64,000 bases of DNA from Torymus aiolomorphi (taxonomy: Eukaryota > Arthropoda > Insecta > Hymenoptera > Torymidae), in NCBI GenBank assembly GCA_036365515.1, contig CM070873.1:190890604-190954603 (forward strand), in the 5' to 3' direction. This document shows, one piece after another, positions 11,396-21,829 of the stretch. A program made the translations under genes and the position numbers. The notes under the pieces were generated by a model, which ran no database searches, was not told the DNA's origin, and saw only the letters and a list, made by a program, of their open reading frames with translations. Numbering within the stretch: position 1 is the first letter of the stretch; each line of letters begins with the position of its first letter.

Positions 11396-11668
11396 AACGC
11401 CTATATCATATAGGAATATATATATATATATATATATACACACTAGGGGGGTACCCCCCTACTCGCTCCGCTCGTCACCCCCGACGATGATATAAGGACG
11501 TATATGGACACGTATGAAGATGACATACAAAAGTATTATATATATCCATATACGATCATATATAGTCATGTATGACTATACTTGTTTATACAAACATGTG
11601 TTTTTTATATAGAGAGAAAATCCATATATGATCAAGTATGGTTATATATAATCACGTATGGTTATATA

Positions 11669-11892
11669 TGTCTCTGTCTCTCCGATTCTGTCTTTACGTC
11701 TCTGCCTCTATGCATTTGTCTCTACACGATAATCTCTACGTCTCTATCTTTTCGTCTTTGCGTCTATGTCTCTGTCTCTCCGACTCGGTCTCTATGACTT
11801 TGTTTCTGCTGGCCTGACCGTACGTCTCTGTCTCTACGTCTTTGTCTCTACATCCCTGTCTCTACGTCTCTGTCTCTGCGTACCTATTCCCT
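11669..11892. repeat. GTCTCT/TACGTCTCTG pyrimidine minisatellite (copy A)
   Basis: Short imperfect units of GTCTCTGTCTCTACG and variants. The matching block in the second 1.2-kb copy is 12878-13092. Open frames over it (VSVSPTRSL-like) are repeat translation. Confidence 0.75.
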
Positions 11893-12139
11893 TTATTAAA
11901 AGAAATATATCAAAATATAAATCCAACGCGTCTATGAATAGTACCTCCATGGTGACGTGGAAAACTATTCTTTGCTTATGCTTATTCCCTTTATAATAAA
12001 ATATGCTAATGAGAGGAAGCTTTTAACTATTAACACTCTTTTTTCTTTTAATAAAGGGAACAATCTATAAAAGTGAAAACATTTCTTTAGTTTATACCTG
12101 TTCCTTTTATTAAAAGAAAATCGGAGGCACGATGTTGGG

Positions 12140-12345
12140 AATTAAGGGGGTGATTTGAGGGGGGGAATTGAGGGGGGAATTGAGGGGGGTATGAGGGGGG
12201 CATTGAGGGAGGGCGGCGAGGGGGGGGAGGGAGGGAATTGAGGGGCCTTTGGAGAGTCTAAAACTCATATATAGAGACGTATTTTAACGGTGTTTCGAGG
12301 GGGGGGGGGGGGGATAGTGAGGGGGGATGGTGGGCCAGGGGGCTG
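12140..12345. repeat. G-run block (GGGGGGAATTGA units plus a 15-G run)
   Basis: Repeated GGGGGGAATTGA-like units on +, then an uninterrupted run of about 15 G at 12299-12313. The second copy lies at about 13340-13545, with the G run interrupted (GGGGTGCGAGGGGGG). Strong G-quadruplex potential on + and an obvious assembly/sequencing hazard. Confidence 0.85.
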
Positions 12346-12608
12346 ATCGGTCAATTTTCTGAAACAACTATATAATATAGGAAGATATATATTGTTACAC
12401 TCACACACACACATACAATAATTAATAATAACCATAATTACAAAAGAATAACATAAAACTTTATTTAAGATCATAAAAACACACAATAAAACATGTTATC
12501 AACAACAATGTCTCGAATCAACTAACTAACTCGAATCGAGAACAACAAACTAGTCGCTTGGCAACGCTTTTGTTCTTATGTTCGATGATGGTAGACGAAC
12601 ACATAACA

Positions 12609-12653
<45 letters not shown>

Positions 12654-13901
12654 CACTAGGGGGTACCCCCCTACTCGCTCCACTCGTCAACCCCCGACGG
12701 TGATATAAGGAAGTATACGGACACGTATGAAGATGACATACAAAAGTATTATATATCCATATATGATCATATATAGTCATGTATGACTATACTTGTTTAT
12801 ACAAACATGTGTTTTTTATATAGAGAGAAAATCCATATATGATCAAGTATGGTTATATATAATCACGTACGGTTATATATGTCTCTGTCTCTCCGACTCT
12901 GTCTTTACGTCTCTGCCTCTATGCATTTGTCTCTACGCGATAATCTCTACGTCTCTATCTTTTCGTCTTTGCCTCTACGTCTCTGTCTCTCCGACTCGGT
13001 CTCTATGACTTTGTTTCTGCTGGCCTGACTGTACGTCTCTGTCTCTACGTCTTTGTCTCTACATCCCTGTCTCTACGTCTCTGTCTCTGCGTACCTATTC
13101 CCTTTATTAAAAGAAATATATCAAAATATAAATCCAACGTGTCTATGAATAGTACCTCCGTGGTGACGTGGAAAACTATTCTTTGCTTATGCTTATTCCC
13201 TTTATAATAAAATATGCTAATGAGAGGAAGCTTTTAACTATTAACACTCTTTTTTTCTTTTAATAAAGGGAACAATCTATAAAAGTGAAAACTTTTCTTT
13301 TGTTTATACCTGTTCCCTTTATTAAAAGAAAATCGGGGGAACGATGTTGGGAATTAAGGGGGTGAATTGAGGGGGGAATTGAGGGGGGGTATGAGGGAGG
13401 CATTGAGGGAGGGCGGCGAGGGGGCGAGGGAGGGAATTGAGGGGCCTTTGGAGAGTCTAAAACTCATATATAGAGACGTATTTTAACGGTGTTTTGAGGG
13501 GTGCGAGGGGGGATAGTGAGGGGGGATGGGAGGCCAGGGGGCTGATCGGTCAATTTTCTGAAACAACTATATAATATAGGAAGATATATATTGTTACACT
13601 CACACACACACATACAATAATTAATAATAACCATAATTACAAAAGAATAACATATAACTTTATTTAAGATCATAAAAACACAATAAAACATGTTATCAAC
13701 AACAATGTCTCGAATCAACTAACTAACTCGAATCGAGAACAACAAACTAGTCGCTTGGCAACGCTTTTGTTCTTATGTTCGATGATGGTAGATGAACACA
13801 TAACAAGTCGGTCTCTGTCTGCATAAGTCTATTTCAATTTCGGAAAGTGTCTGCATAACTAGCGTTTCATATATTTATATATATATATATATATATATAT
13901 A

Positions 13902-14528
13902 GGAGCGTCCAGCAGAAACGGGCCACCGAGCGCGCGCGGTGCCTTTTTTCGCGTAAAAGGCGCTCTGTTTAACTCGTTCATAATCGTATGCTGCGTCTTT
14001 GAAAAAAAAACCAAGGACCTATATCGATAGATTTTTTCCTGCTCTTTCTAATGGTGCGATTGTTTTTATTGCGAAACGCTTTCTTCCGGTCGAAAACTCG
14101 AGTTGAATATTGAAAGCCATTTTTCTCAAAGTATATCATGTTTTTTTTTCAAAATAAACTACACCATTGAAAAGTACAACTCTTAAGCTTCAAAACCCTA
14201 TCTTGGAGAAGTTGGAGAAATAAAGGGTTTAAAAGTAACAACATGAAAAAGACAGCGCCGAGGGTCCGCGCGAGCCCCTCGCGCCCGTGCGTACGGCACG
14301 TTTGAGAAAAATGGCTTTCAATATTCAACTCGAGTTTTCGTCAGGAAGAAAGCGTTTCGCAATAAAAACAATAGCACCATTGGAAAGAGCAGGAAAAAAT
14401 CTATCGATATAGGTCCTTGGTTTTTTTTCAAAGACGCAACATACGATTATGAACGAGTTAAACAGAGCGCCTTTTACGCGAAAAAAGGCACCGCGCGCGC
14501 TCGGTGGCCCGTTCCTGCTGGACGCTCC
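13902..14528. mobile_element. fold-back element with ~230-bp terminal inverted repeats
   Basis: The left arm (13902-~14140) begins GGAGCGTCCAGCAGAAACGG. The right arm (~14302-14528) ends with the reverse complement, CCGTTCCTGCTGGACGCTCC. Arms match almost end to end, including the phrases CTATATCGAT, GAAACGCTTTCTTCC and CTCGAGTTGAATATTGAAAG, with a loop of about 160 bp. No transposase, so a non-autonomous (MITE/fold-back) element. It sits in (TA)n, so the target duplication is unreadable. Confidence 0.85.
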
Positions 14529-14734
14529 CATATATGTGTGTGTATGTGTGTATATTAGGGTGTCTGTTATTTCCAGAATGGAAAATTCTAAAAGTGCCCA
14601 TTGAATTTGAAAAATATATACCAAAAAATAGGAAAAACGTTCAATCGCATACTGTAGACCTAAAAATGTCGTGCCGCCGAGCACATGAATTTTTGAAATT
14701 TTGACAACTTTCCAAAATCGATTTATTTGTAGAG

Positions 14735-15075
14735 GTGGCTATTTTATCGTGCACTAAGGCATCTAAATGGTGGATAACACTGGGAAATATCATCTACTCT
14801 CAGTCTTACTTACTTTTAATACTTACACTTAGTATAGGTCACAATATGCAAAAAATAAAAAAAAATTCTCTAGGTCAGAAATTTAATGATGTGTTTAACA
14901 TTAACAGTAATAAAGTAATTGTAGACACCATAAAAAACGTCGAACATATGCTTCATATTAACGATTTTAAAGAAGATACTAGAAACATGATTAGGAAGAA
15001 CATTATTAACAGCTTACAAGACCATATGAATAAGAAAAAATATATCAAGTATGAAGATAGGATCTTTGCAAAGAG
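14735..15075 (+). pseudogene. Penelope-like element N-terminal ORF fragment (probable)
   Basis: An open stretch with a lysine/asparagine-rich helical region (KNVEHMLHINDFKED, IINSLQDHMNKKKYIKYE) resembling the RT N-terminal region of Penelope-like elements. It is cut abruptly at about 15076 by a GC-rich block starting ACTAGGGGGG. No RT motif is left. The assignment is by style and by a PLE elsewhere in the window (25400-27260), so it is tentative. It could equally be an unknown coding fragment. Confidence 0.35.
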
Positions 15076-15083
15076 GTTAACAA

Positions 15084-15205
15084 CTAGGGGGGCTGCGCCC
15101 CCCAGCGTGCCTTCGGCACGCCATCGCCCACCCCTACCCCCACCCCCACACACACCTGCTCCTCGCTTCGCTCGTCGCCCGCCCCCTCCCTATAAAAAAA
15201 ACTTC
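15084..15205. repeat. GC-rich hairpin cluster
   Basis: ACTAGGGGGGCTGCGCCCCCC (hairpin), GTGCCTTCGGCAC (hairpin with TTCG loop), then C-rich sequence and CTCGCTTCGCTCGTCGCCC, embedded in AT-rich DNA. Shares the ACTAGGGGGG...CCCCC and CTCGCTYCGCTCGTC phrases with 11442-11490 and 12655-12695, and the general design with 20168-20260. Confidence 0.75.
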
Positions 15206-15219
15206 GTTTTTACATAATA

Positions 15220-16320
15220 GGCACAACCGCAAAACTCAGGAGAACCTTGTATTTTTATAAAAGCGAAAATTGATTAATAATGTCATTACGAAGGGCAATG
15301 CACTCATGATTTTGCATTCTATTAAAAAAAAAGAAATAGTTTTTGTTACCATATGGCAAACAGTAAGGATGCGATCATACATGCGTTCCGTAAAATTAAA
15401 CGGAACGACAAAATCGGAGTGAACTTGCAATTCGAATAATGGCGCGCGGATTTCCGTTACGTTTTTACAAAGCCCTATTCCCATGAGAGTGAGAAAAAAC
15501 GCCGGAATGAGGATTGTAGTGCTGCAAAAAATTAATATGATAATAATTTTAAGGCAACATAATTTTATTTTGTTCAGTATTTATTAAATTGTTGTTTTTT
15601 AATTTATTCTAAAGCAATTTTAGCATTCCATCAACAAATTTTGATAAGTTTTAACCGAAAGTGAGGTTAGAAAACCATTCCGCTAAAAAAAAGTACTCCA
15701 TGGGACTAGGATGTTGAAATTTTAGTACGGAATAGGCCCGCTCATTATGAATTATTACCATGTACATAATGTTAAACAACATTGTTTATTGTTCATGAAC
15801 AATGTTTTTAATAAGAAAAAGAAGATAAATATCAATTAGATTGTGCACAAAGTGAATATTAAAAAATTATAAATATGTAATGTTATTAATTAATTGCGAG
15901 TAACTTTTATGGAATTAATTATTTTATTGTTATTAAGACTATTATTGTTTTTATTTATTAATATGATAATATAACTAATCAGACCCATATTTACTACGTA
16001 TTATTTAATCATGTAGTTAACACATTTTAAATTTCGCATCACCGCCATTACGATTTTACCATTCCGTAAGTTTTTCCGTAACGCATGGATTGGGAGCGCA
16101 CCCTAAAGCTAATAAGCGAAAAATTTACGGTCTAAAAAACATTAGTGACCGCCTCTTACAGACATGTTACCGAGCAACGGTTATCAAGTCATGTCATATT
16201 GTTCGTGTATAACGTATTACGTATAATAAATAGATGTTTATGCAAAGTGATGACAATGCGAGCTTGATTTTACGCCATTCGCAATAATTGCAATAAACGA
16301 TATAAAAATTACAACATCAT
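15220..16320. other. AT-rich stretch without supported gene
   Basis: No ORF, array or clear terminus. Segments 15369-15405 and 16060-16100 share a weak inverted similarity (ATGCGTTCCGTAAAA against its complement), possibly eroded ends of a DNA element, but I cannot define it. Confidence 0.4.
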
Positions 16321-16790
16321 ATATTCACATGGGTAACGTGTATAGCATCGCCAATCACGTGATGGCGGTGACACTGCTGGCTTGTTGGCTTTACCCATGT
16401 GAGTGTGCGTGCATGCGCATGCGCTGCAGCTCACCTGCTCTTCTCCTCTGGCTCGTCAGCTGATAGCTCGTAGCTTCTTTGCGTAAGCGACACGGCGCCG
16501 CGGATGATACGAGAAAAAGGCCAGCCCGATCTTCTAGTGAAAAAGTTTCAGTGCAGAGTGAACACAACAAAGCTGCCTACTACGTACGTATTATCGCTAC
16601 AGTGCTTCGCTTCCTATCTGGCTCTCACCCGCACCATGTCAACCATGTGCGCACGGCAGTCCGGCAGACGGCAGTCATCAAAGTTTATAGCTGCAGTCAC
16701 TGTGTTTCCTAAACTGCTGTATGGATAGATATTGATGTTGGTCGAGTTCTCTCCTAATTGAGTTGTGGTCTTATCCTTGAGTAAGTATTA
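16320..16790 (+). promoter_or_regulatory. GC-rich, CpG-containing island: candidate promoter / 5' non-coding exon
   Basis: A GC-rich island in AT-rich surroundings. It holds an E-box palindrome ATCACGTGAT (about 16350-16359), an NRF-1-like GCATGCGCATGCGC motif (about 16414-16427) and a possible splice donor TTGAGTAAGTATT near 16779. Overlapping short ORFs (16479-16728) have no recognisable domain. It could be the first exon of a host gene or part of an unrecognised LTR; neither is shown. Confidence 0.25.
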
Positions 16791-16849
16791 TTTCAATAAT
16801 ACTAGTTCCTTTCTAATCTTGCAGGGTTTTCATCTTTTTTTCACAAGGA

Positions 16850-18290
16850 CATTTTGTTAAACTTTGAGCAAGGGTCAAGGTAGTCTTAGTTGGAAGTGCA
16901 CATGATCTTTTTCGACATTCAAGTATACAAATACATTTCCTTTCTCTGAAAATATCTTCAGCTTTACACACGTCACCATATCATGCATGCTGAGGAATTA
17001 TATACCATGTTTCAGAACTAAATAACGAGCAAGTATGGAGTAACAGCATTTTCTGTGTGCTTTTTGAGAAAATTATTAAGAAAGAAAAGTAAGATCTGAA
17101 ATTACATACACAATCCCTCTGTATGTACTGTATTGTGTGTGAACATTCTGGTAAACTTTAAGTGAGGGTGAGGAGGTCTTAGTTGAGAATACACATACGC
17201 TTTCTCGACTTTTGAGTGCAAAAATCCCTTTCCATTCCCTACAAGTATCTCCAACTTTCTATACATGATGGAATACATGATGAGGGACAGTATATCAAGA
17301 TTTAGATATGCATAATCAGCAAGTCTGGAGATATTGCAATTTCTGTGTCTTTTTCAATAAATTTTTGAGAAAAATGTCATTTTTTCCGCACCGGCTGATT
17401 GAGTTGATCTGAAATTGCATCCATAATCCCTCTGTATGTATTGTATTGTGTGTGAACATTCTGGTAAACTTTAAGTGAGGGTGAGGAGGTCTTAGTTGAG
17501 AATAAACATGCGCTTTCTCGACTTTTGAGTGCAAAAATCCCTTTCCATTCCCTACAAGTATCTTCAACTTTCCATACATGATGGAATACATGCTGAGGGA
17601 CAGTATATCAAGAATTAGATATGCATAATCAGCAAGTCTGGAGATATTGCAATTTCTGTATCTTTTTGAAGAAATTTTTGAGAAAAATGTCATTTTCTCC
17701 GTACCGGCTGATTGAGTCGATTTGAAATTGCATCCACTATTCCTCTGTATGTATTGTGTTGTGTGTGAACATTCTGGTAAACAGTATATCAAGAATTAGA
17801 TATGCATAATCAGCAAGTCTGGAGATATTGCAATTTCTGTGTCTTTTTGAAGAAATTTTTGAGAAAAATGTTTTAAGTGAGGGTGAGGAGGTCTTAGTTG
17901 AGAATACACATGCGCTTTCTCGACTTTTCAGTGCAAAGATCCCTTCCCATTCCCTACAAGTATCTTCAACTTTCTATACATGATGGAATACATGCTGAGG
18001 GACAGTATAGCAAGATTTAGATATGCATAATCAGCAAGACTGGAGATATTGCAATTTCTATGTTTTTTTCTTGAAATTTTTGAGAAAAATGTCATTTTCT
18101 CCGTACCGGCTGATTGAGTTGATCTGAAATGGCATACACAATCCCTCTGTATGTATTGTATTGTGTGTAAACATTCTGGTAAACTTTAAGTGAGGGTGAG
18201 GAGGTCTTAGCTGAGAATACACATGCGCTTTCTCGACTTTTCAGTGCAAAGTTCCCTTTCAATTCTCTCAACATATCTTGGTAAATATGT
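16850..18290. repeat. satellite, ~313-bp monomer, about 4.5 copies with one scrambled junction
   Basis: GAACATTCTGGTAAAC recurs at about 17141, 17454, 17768 and 18170 (steps 313, 314, 402). A more diverged copy starts near 16860. At 17780-17878 a segment from elsewhere in the monomer (AGTATATCAAGAATTAGATATG...) interrupts the order, explaining the 402-bp step. Minus ORFs 17316-17792 and 18092-18316 are repeat translations. Confidence 0.88.
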
Positions 18291-18329
18291 AGCGCTATGA
18301 ATGATCTTATCGACACGCTAACACTATAT

Positions 18330-19085
18330 TATGAGTAGTTTGCTGTGAGAATGTTTTCTCGTTTACTTTACAGCTAGCATCTATCCTGCAATAATTTTCT
18401 ACCCCTTTGGCAGGAGTGTGGCTTCTCTGTACTCCTTCCGTTGCCAAGTTATTCTTGTTGTAATTATGTTTTTGGCCTAGGACGAAGAGCTCCTGCAGAC
18501 GACATCACGGCCTCCTAAACACCTGCAGCTAGCGTTTTTTATTGGGACTATATCTTGGATTGATTGACATATTTTATGTGGACATTGACAACCTCTGAAC
18601 TCGTTGAAAAAATTATCTGGTGAGTAGCTTACTGTAAGAAAGTTTATTTGTTTATACTTTTAATCTAGTATCTATCCTGTAATAATTTCCTACACCTTTG
18701 ACAGGAGTGTGGCTTCTCTGTACTCCCTCCGTTGCCAAGTTATTCTTGTTGTAATTATGTTTTTGGCCTAGGGCGAAGAGCTCCTGCAGACGACATCACG
18801 GCGTCCTAAACACCTGCAGTTACCGTTTTTTATTGGGACTATATGTTGGATTGATTGACATATTTTATGTGGACATTGACAACCTCTGAACTCGTTGAAA
18901 AAATTATCTGGTGAGTAGCTTACTGTAAGAAAGTTTATTGGCTTATACTTTTCAGCTAGTATCTATCCTGCAATAATTTCCTACCCCTTTGACAGGAGTG
19001 TGGCTTCCCTGTACTCCCTCGGTTGCTAAGGTATTCTTGTTGAAATTATGTTTTTGGCCTAGGGCGAGGAGCTCCTGCAGGAGAC
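18330..19085. repeat. tandem repeat, 291-bp monomer, about 2.6 copies
   Basis: The phrase GGAGTGTGGCTTCTCTGTA recurs at 18413, 18704 and (with one change) 18995. Shared blocks include GGCCTAGGGCGAAGAGCTCC and GTGGACATTGACAACCTCTG. Copies are highly similar, and the array ends near 19085 after GAGCTCCTGCAGGAG. Confidence 0.9.
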
Positions 19086-19089
19086 AACA

Positions 19090-20160
19090 CGTCTTCATAT
19101 AATTGTTCTTTCCTCGAGAGCGTCATTATATGACCATCATAAAGCAGGAGACTTTAAAAAAAATAGGACCAAATTGGGAACGGCAACTTCGAGAAACTCA
19201 ACAATGGCATTACAGTGGGTAACCTTCAGTGACGGGCTTCCTGATGCACACATCTTGGCAGCTCCATCTTTCTATAGATTATCAATGGAAGTTGATCTAG
19301 TCTGTATTTATTTTAATTCACTGTGACCACTTTGTGGTCTCTTCTTTGAATAATTATTATTTCAGTAATCTACTGCTTTCAACCATTACTATAGCTTCAT
19401 TTTTTGTTTCAGGGTTTTTATTATCCTTTCAGAAAAAGCAGCAACTATAAGAGGCGACCGGTCAAATTTAATAGATCTATTCCTCATTCATTGATGTGGT
19501 TGATATTTACTGTGAGGATGTCTTTTCAAACTTCATTTAGAAGAACATATGAATGATAGAAATCTGCTTTTATAATGCATTTCAGGCATCTTATGTATTT
19601 TTAAGCTGATTTTATCTTTTTTTTTGTAGGTATAATTTAATAAAAAGAAAAAAATAAGTCATGTAATTTCTCAGATTTAATTCAGGCACTGCTTGTGTAT
19701 TTTTTATAGAACTATTTTTATTTTTTTATTAAATTAAATGTACTTTCAAAAAGATAGAGTCAACGCAAAAATACATGGAATGTCTGAGATGGATTACTGA
19801 AGCCGGTTTCTATCATTCTTAGTCTTTTAGATTAAATACGGACACATCACCTCAAAGAAATATCGACAACATTGAATGCTCAATACACCTGCTAAATCTG
19901 AGAAGTGGATTTTATATTGTAGGAGCCGGATGAATTTTCTTATTAAGTTTTTAATTTTGTTCCGTATACTGTAGTGTAGTGTAGTGTGAGTGTGTCTGAA
20001 ACTTCTATACATGTATAGCTAGTTTTTAGTTAGATTAAATAAAGTGTAAATAAATTAAAATAAAATAATTAACTTCTTTAGTAAGGTCGTATTTCAGAAA
20101 GAAGTTTATATATATCGCTGTTGATATATATATATATATTTTTTTAGTATATCAGTAATT
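19090..20160. other. intergenic stretch, nothing supported
   Basis: AT-rich sequence with short poly-T/poly-A tracts and a (TA)n at about 20108-20140. No ORF with domain content, no RNA-gene boxes, no repeat beyond short simple sequence. Confidence 0.5.
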
Positions 20161-20167
20161 TTATTTC

Positions 20168-20265
20168 AGGTGGGGGGGATTCGCCCCCCCCCCCCCCACA
20201 TCCCCCTGAGTGGGGGCTTCGCCCACTACACCTCCACCGGGGGCTCTGCCCCTGGACCCCGTCCT
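20168..20265. repeat. GC-rich hairpin cluster
   Basis: Three potential hairpins in about 95 bp: GGGGGGGATTCGCCCCCCC, AGTGGGGGCTTCGCCCACT and GGGGGCTCTGCCCC (followed by TGGACCCC). Surrounding DNA is AT-rich. Same design as 15084-15205. Confidence 0.75.
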
Positions 20266-20279
20266 GCGCCCCACATCAA

Positions 20280-20640
20280 ACCCGCCATACCTCATTACCA
20301 ACCAACAACAAACTTTATTGTTTCTTTTATTTTGTTTTATTTAGATGGGACATTTCAACATAATAACTATATCCTCAAGGATTTTCATTCATGGTCACAA
20401 AAAGATTTCGTAGATTCATTCGTCACTGAATATCATTTAATGTGTGATAACAGGAATATGGTTACGAGTCGTGAGGATGGAATATTATATTTGCTTATTC
20501 TTTGGCTCAATTTTATATTTAATCAAAAATTTAATCTTTGTTTTTTAATTTTATTTTTAAGGTTTAAACTTGAAGAACTTCTATTAATCACATTGTTAAT
20601 AGAAGATTAGATTATATACAATATTAGCTTCCTGTCTACG
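20280..20640 (+). other. open frame after a pyrimidine-rich AG; unrecognised
   Basis: A frame (GTFQHNNYILKDFHSW...) opens after a strong acceptor-like polypyrimidine-AG at about 20343 and runs to 20610. It shows no domain I recognise and ends in Leu/Phe-rich, AT-driven sequence. It may be an exon of a decayed gene or chance. Confidence 0.18.
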
Positions 20641-20865
20641 ACCAAGTTTTAGAAAAAAATAATTTGTTTCTTGGGCCAACTTAGAATAATTTTAAGTACA
20701 AAAACATTTAGGGATTTAATCTTTTAATTTTTGTTACTTCAACATCAATTTATATTTGTTACTATATATTTTTATTAGTGTTTTAGTTTACATAATATTT
20801 GGCAGTTTGTAAACAATAGATATTTCTTTTTTTTAAATTATGTTTTCAATGTGTTTATCTCGTTT

Positions 20866-21582
20866 TATAGCACAGTGTGACCTAAGTCTGCACTTAAGTC
20901 ATGCCTATCCGTGACTTTAGTAGTCGATTATTGCACCGTGAGGTTAGCGCGCGAGCGTAGCGAGTGGACTGATTAAGAGGGTTCATCCAATCAGGAACGT
21001 ATCAAGAATCAATGTCACCCGCACCGTGCGCACAGGCTTGCTCGCATGGGGCCCCCACTCTTGTAGTCTGAGCGCGTGTTTATACGAGACTGACACATAC
21101 ACATAGCTTCGTGCCGACTGTGAGCGTGCACACAGAGCGGCGCTCGTCTGTGTGTTCCCCCAGCGCTCCAGCGTCGTCTGCACGCACGGTCGTACACCTA
21201 AAATTCCATACTTTCAACTACAATATCTTAAAAACGGTGAAGCTAGGATCTCTGAACTTGTAATATGATATTCTAATTATTGATCTTAATAACATATTAG
21301 TTTTTCAGACAAACGCTAAATGTATCTTTGAAGTTATAGACTGAATCGATCTTTCGCGCGTGTGCGTCCCATAAGACGCCGTGTTAAAATGCTCAAATTT
21401 GACAATTAATATCTCGATAACGGTGAAGCTAGGCTCTTTTTTGTGAGCATATCATATAGATAATGATGTCAGGTACATGTGAAAAAAGTTTCAAAGACTT
21501 CTTAAATAAACTGAAACTTGGATGAACCCCCTTAAGGTACGGATAGGCGTGACAGCGGACTTAGGTAAACGTGCTATAAAAT
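20866..21582. mobile_element. inverted-repeat element (~715 bp), non-autonomous
   Basis: The left end TTTTATAGCAC...ACCTAAGTC...GCCTATCCGT is mirrored at the right end (ACGGATAGGC...GACTTAGGT...GTGCTATAAAA). An inner pair GGGTTCATCCAA / TTGGATGAACCC lies at 20979-20990 and 21519-21530. The interior has two related blocks with AACGGTGAAGCTAGG at 21233 and 21419. No coding capacity, so likely a MITE-like element; the left arm carries an extra insertion relative to the right. Confidence 0.65.
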
Positions 21583-21829
21583 ATCGTACGATACATGTGA
21601 CTTCAGTGGCAGTATCGTAATGTACTATTTTAACATTGTAATTAAGTGTAATTTTATATCTTATGATTATATTTTTATAATTATATGATCTTTCCAATGT
21701 TATATTGATTTTTCCGATATTATTTAAAGGTATTGCATTGAATAATTCTTTGTCAAATCGAATCATGTTAAATAAGTGAAAATTGAATATGTAAAGTGTC
21801 GTATTTATAGGTTTAGATAATCAGGATTG

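Larger units (their letters stand above)
11405..13806. repeat. 1.2-kb tandem duplication (two copies)
   Basis: Copy A is about 11405-12608 and copy B about 12609-13806. Anchors: ACTAGGGGG...TACCCCC at 11442 and 12655; GAAACAACTATATAATATAG at 12361 and 13560; GATGATGGTAGA at 12584 and 13781. Offsets are 1197-1213 bp. Each copy holds, in order, (TA)n, a GC palindrome, a pyrimidine-rich GTCTCTGTCTCTACG array, an AT spacer, a GGGGGGAATTGA G-rich block and a (CA)n-containing tail. Divergence is low, so the duplication is recent. Confidence 0.9.

Noticed and set aside
15061..15080. 17-nt inverted match with the PLE intron at 26999-27015 (AACCTCTTTGCAAAGAT)
   Set aside because: A single match of this length is near chance in 64 kb of AT-rich DNA and there is no flanking similarity.
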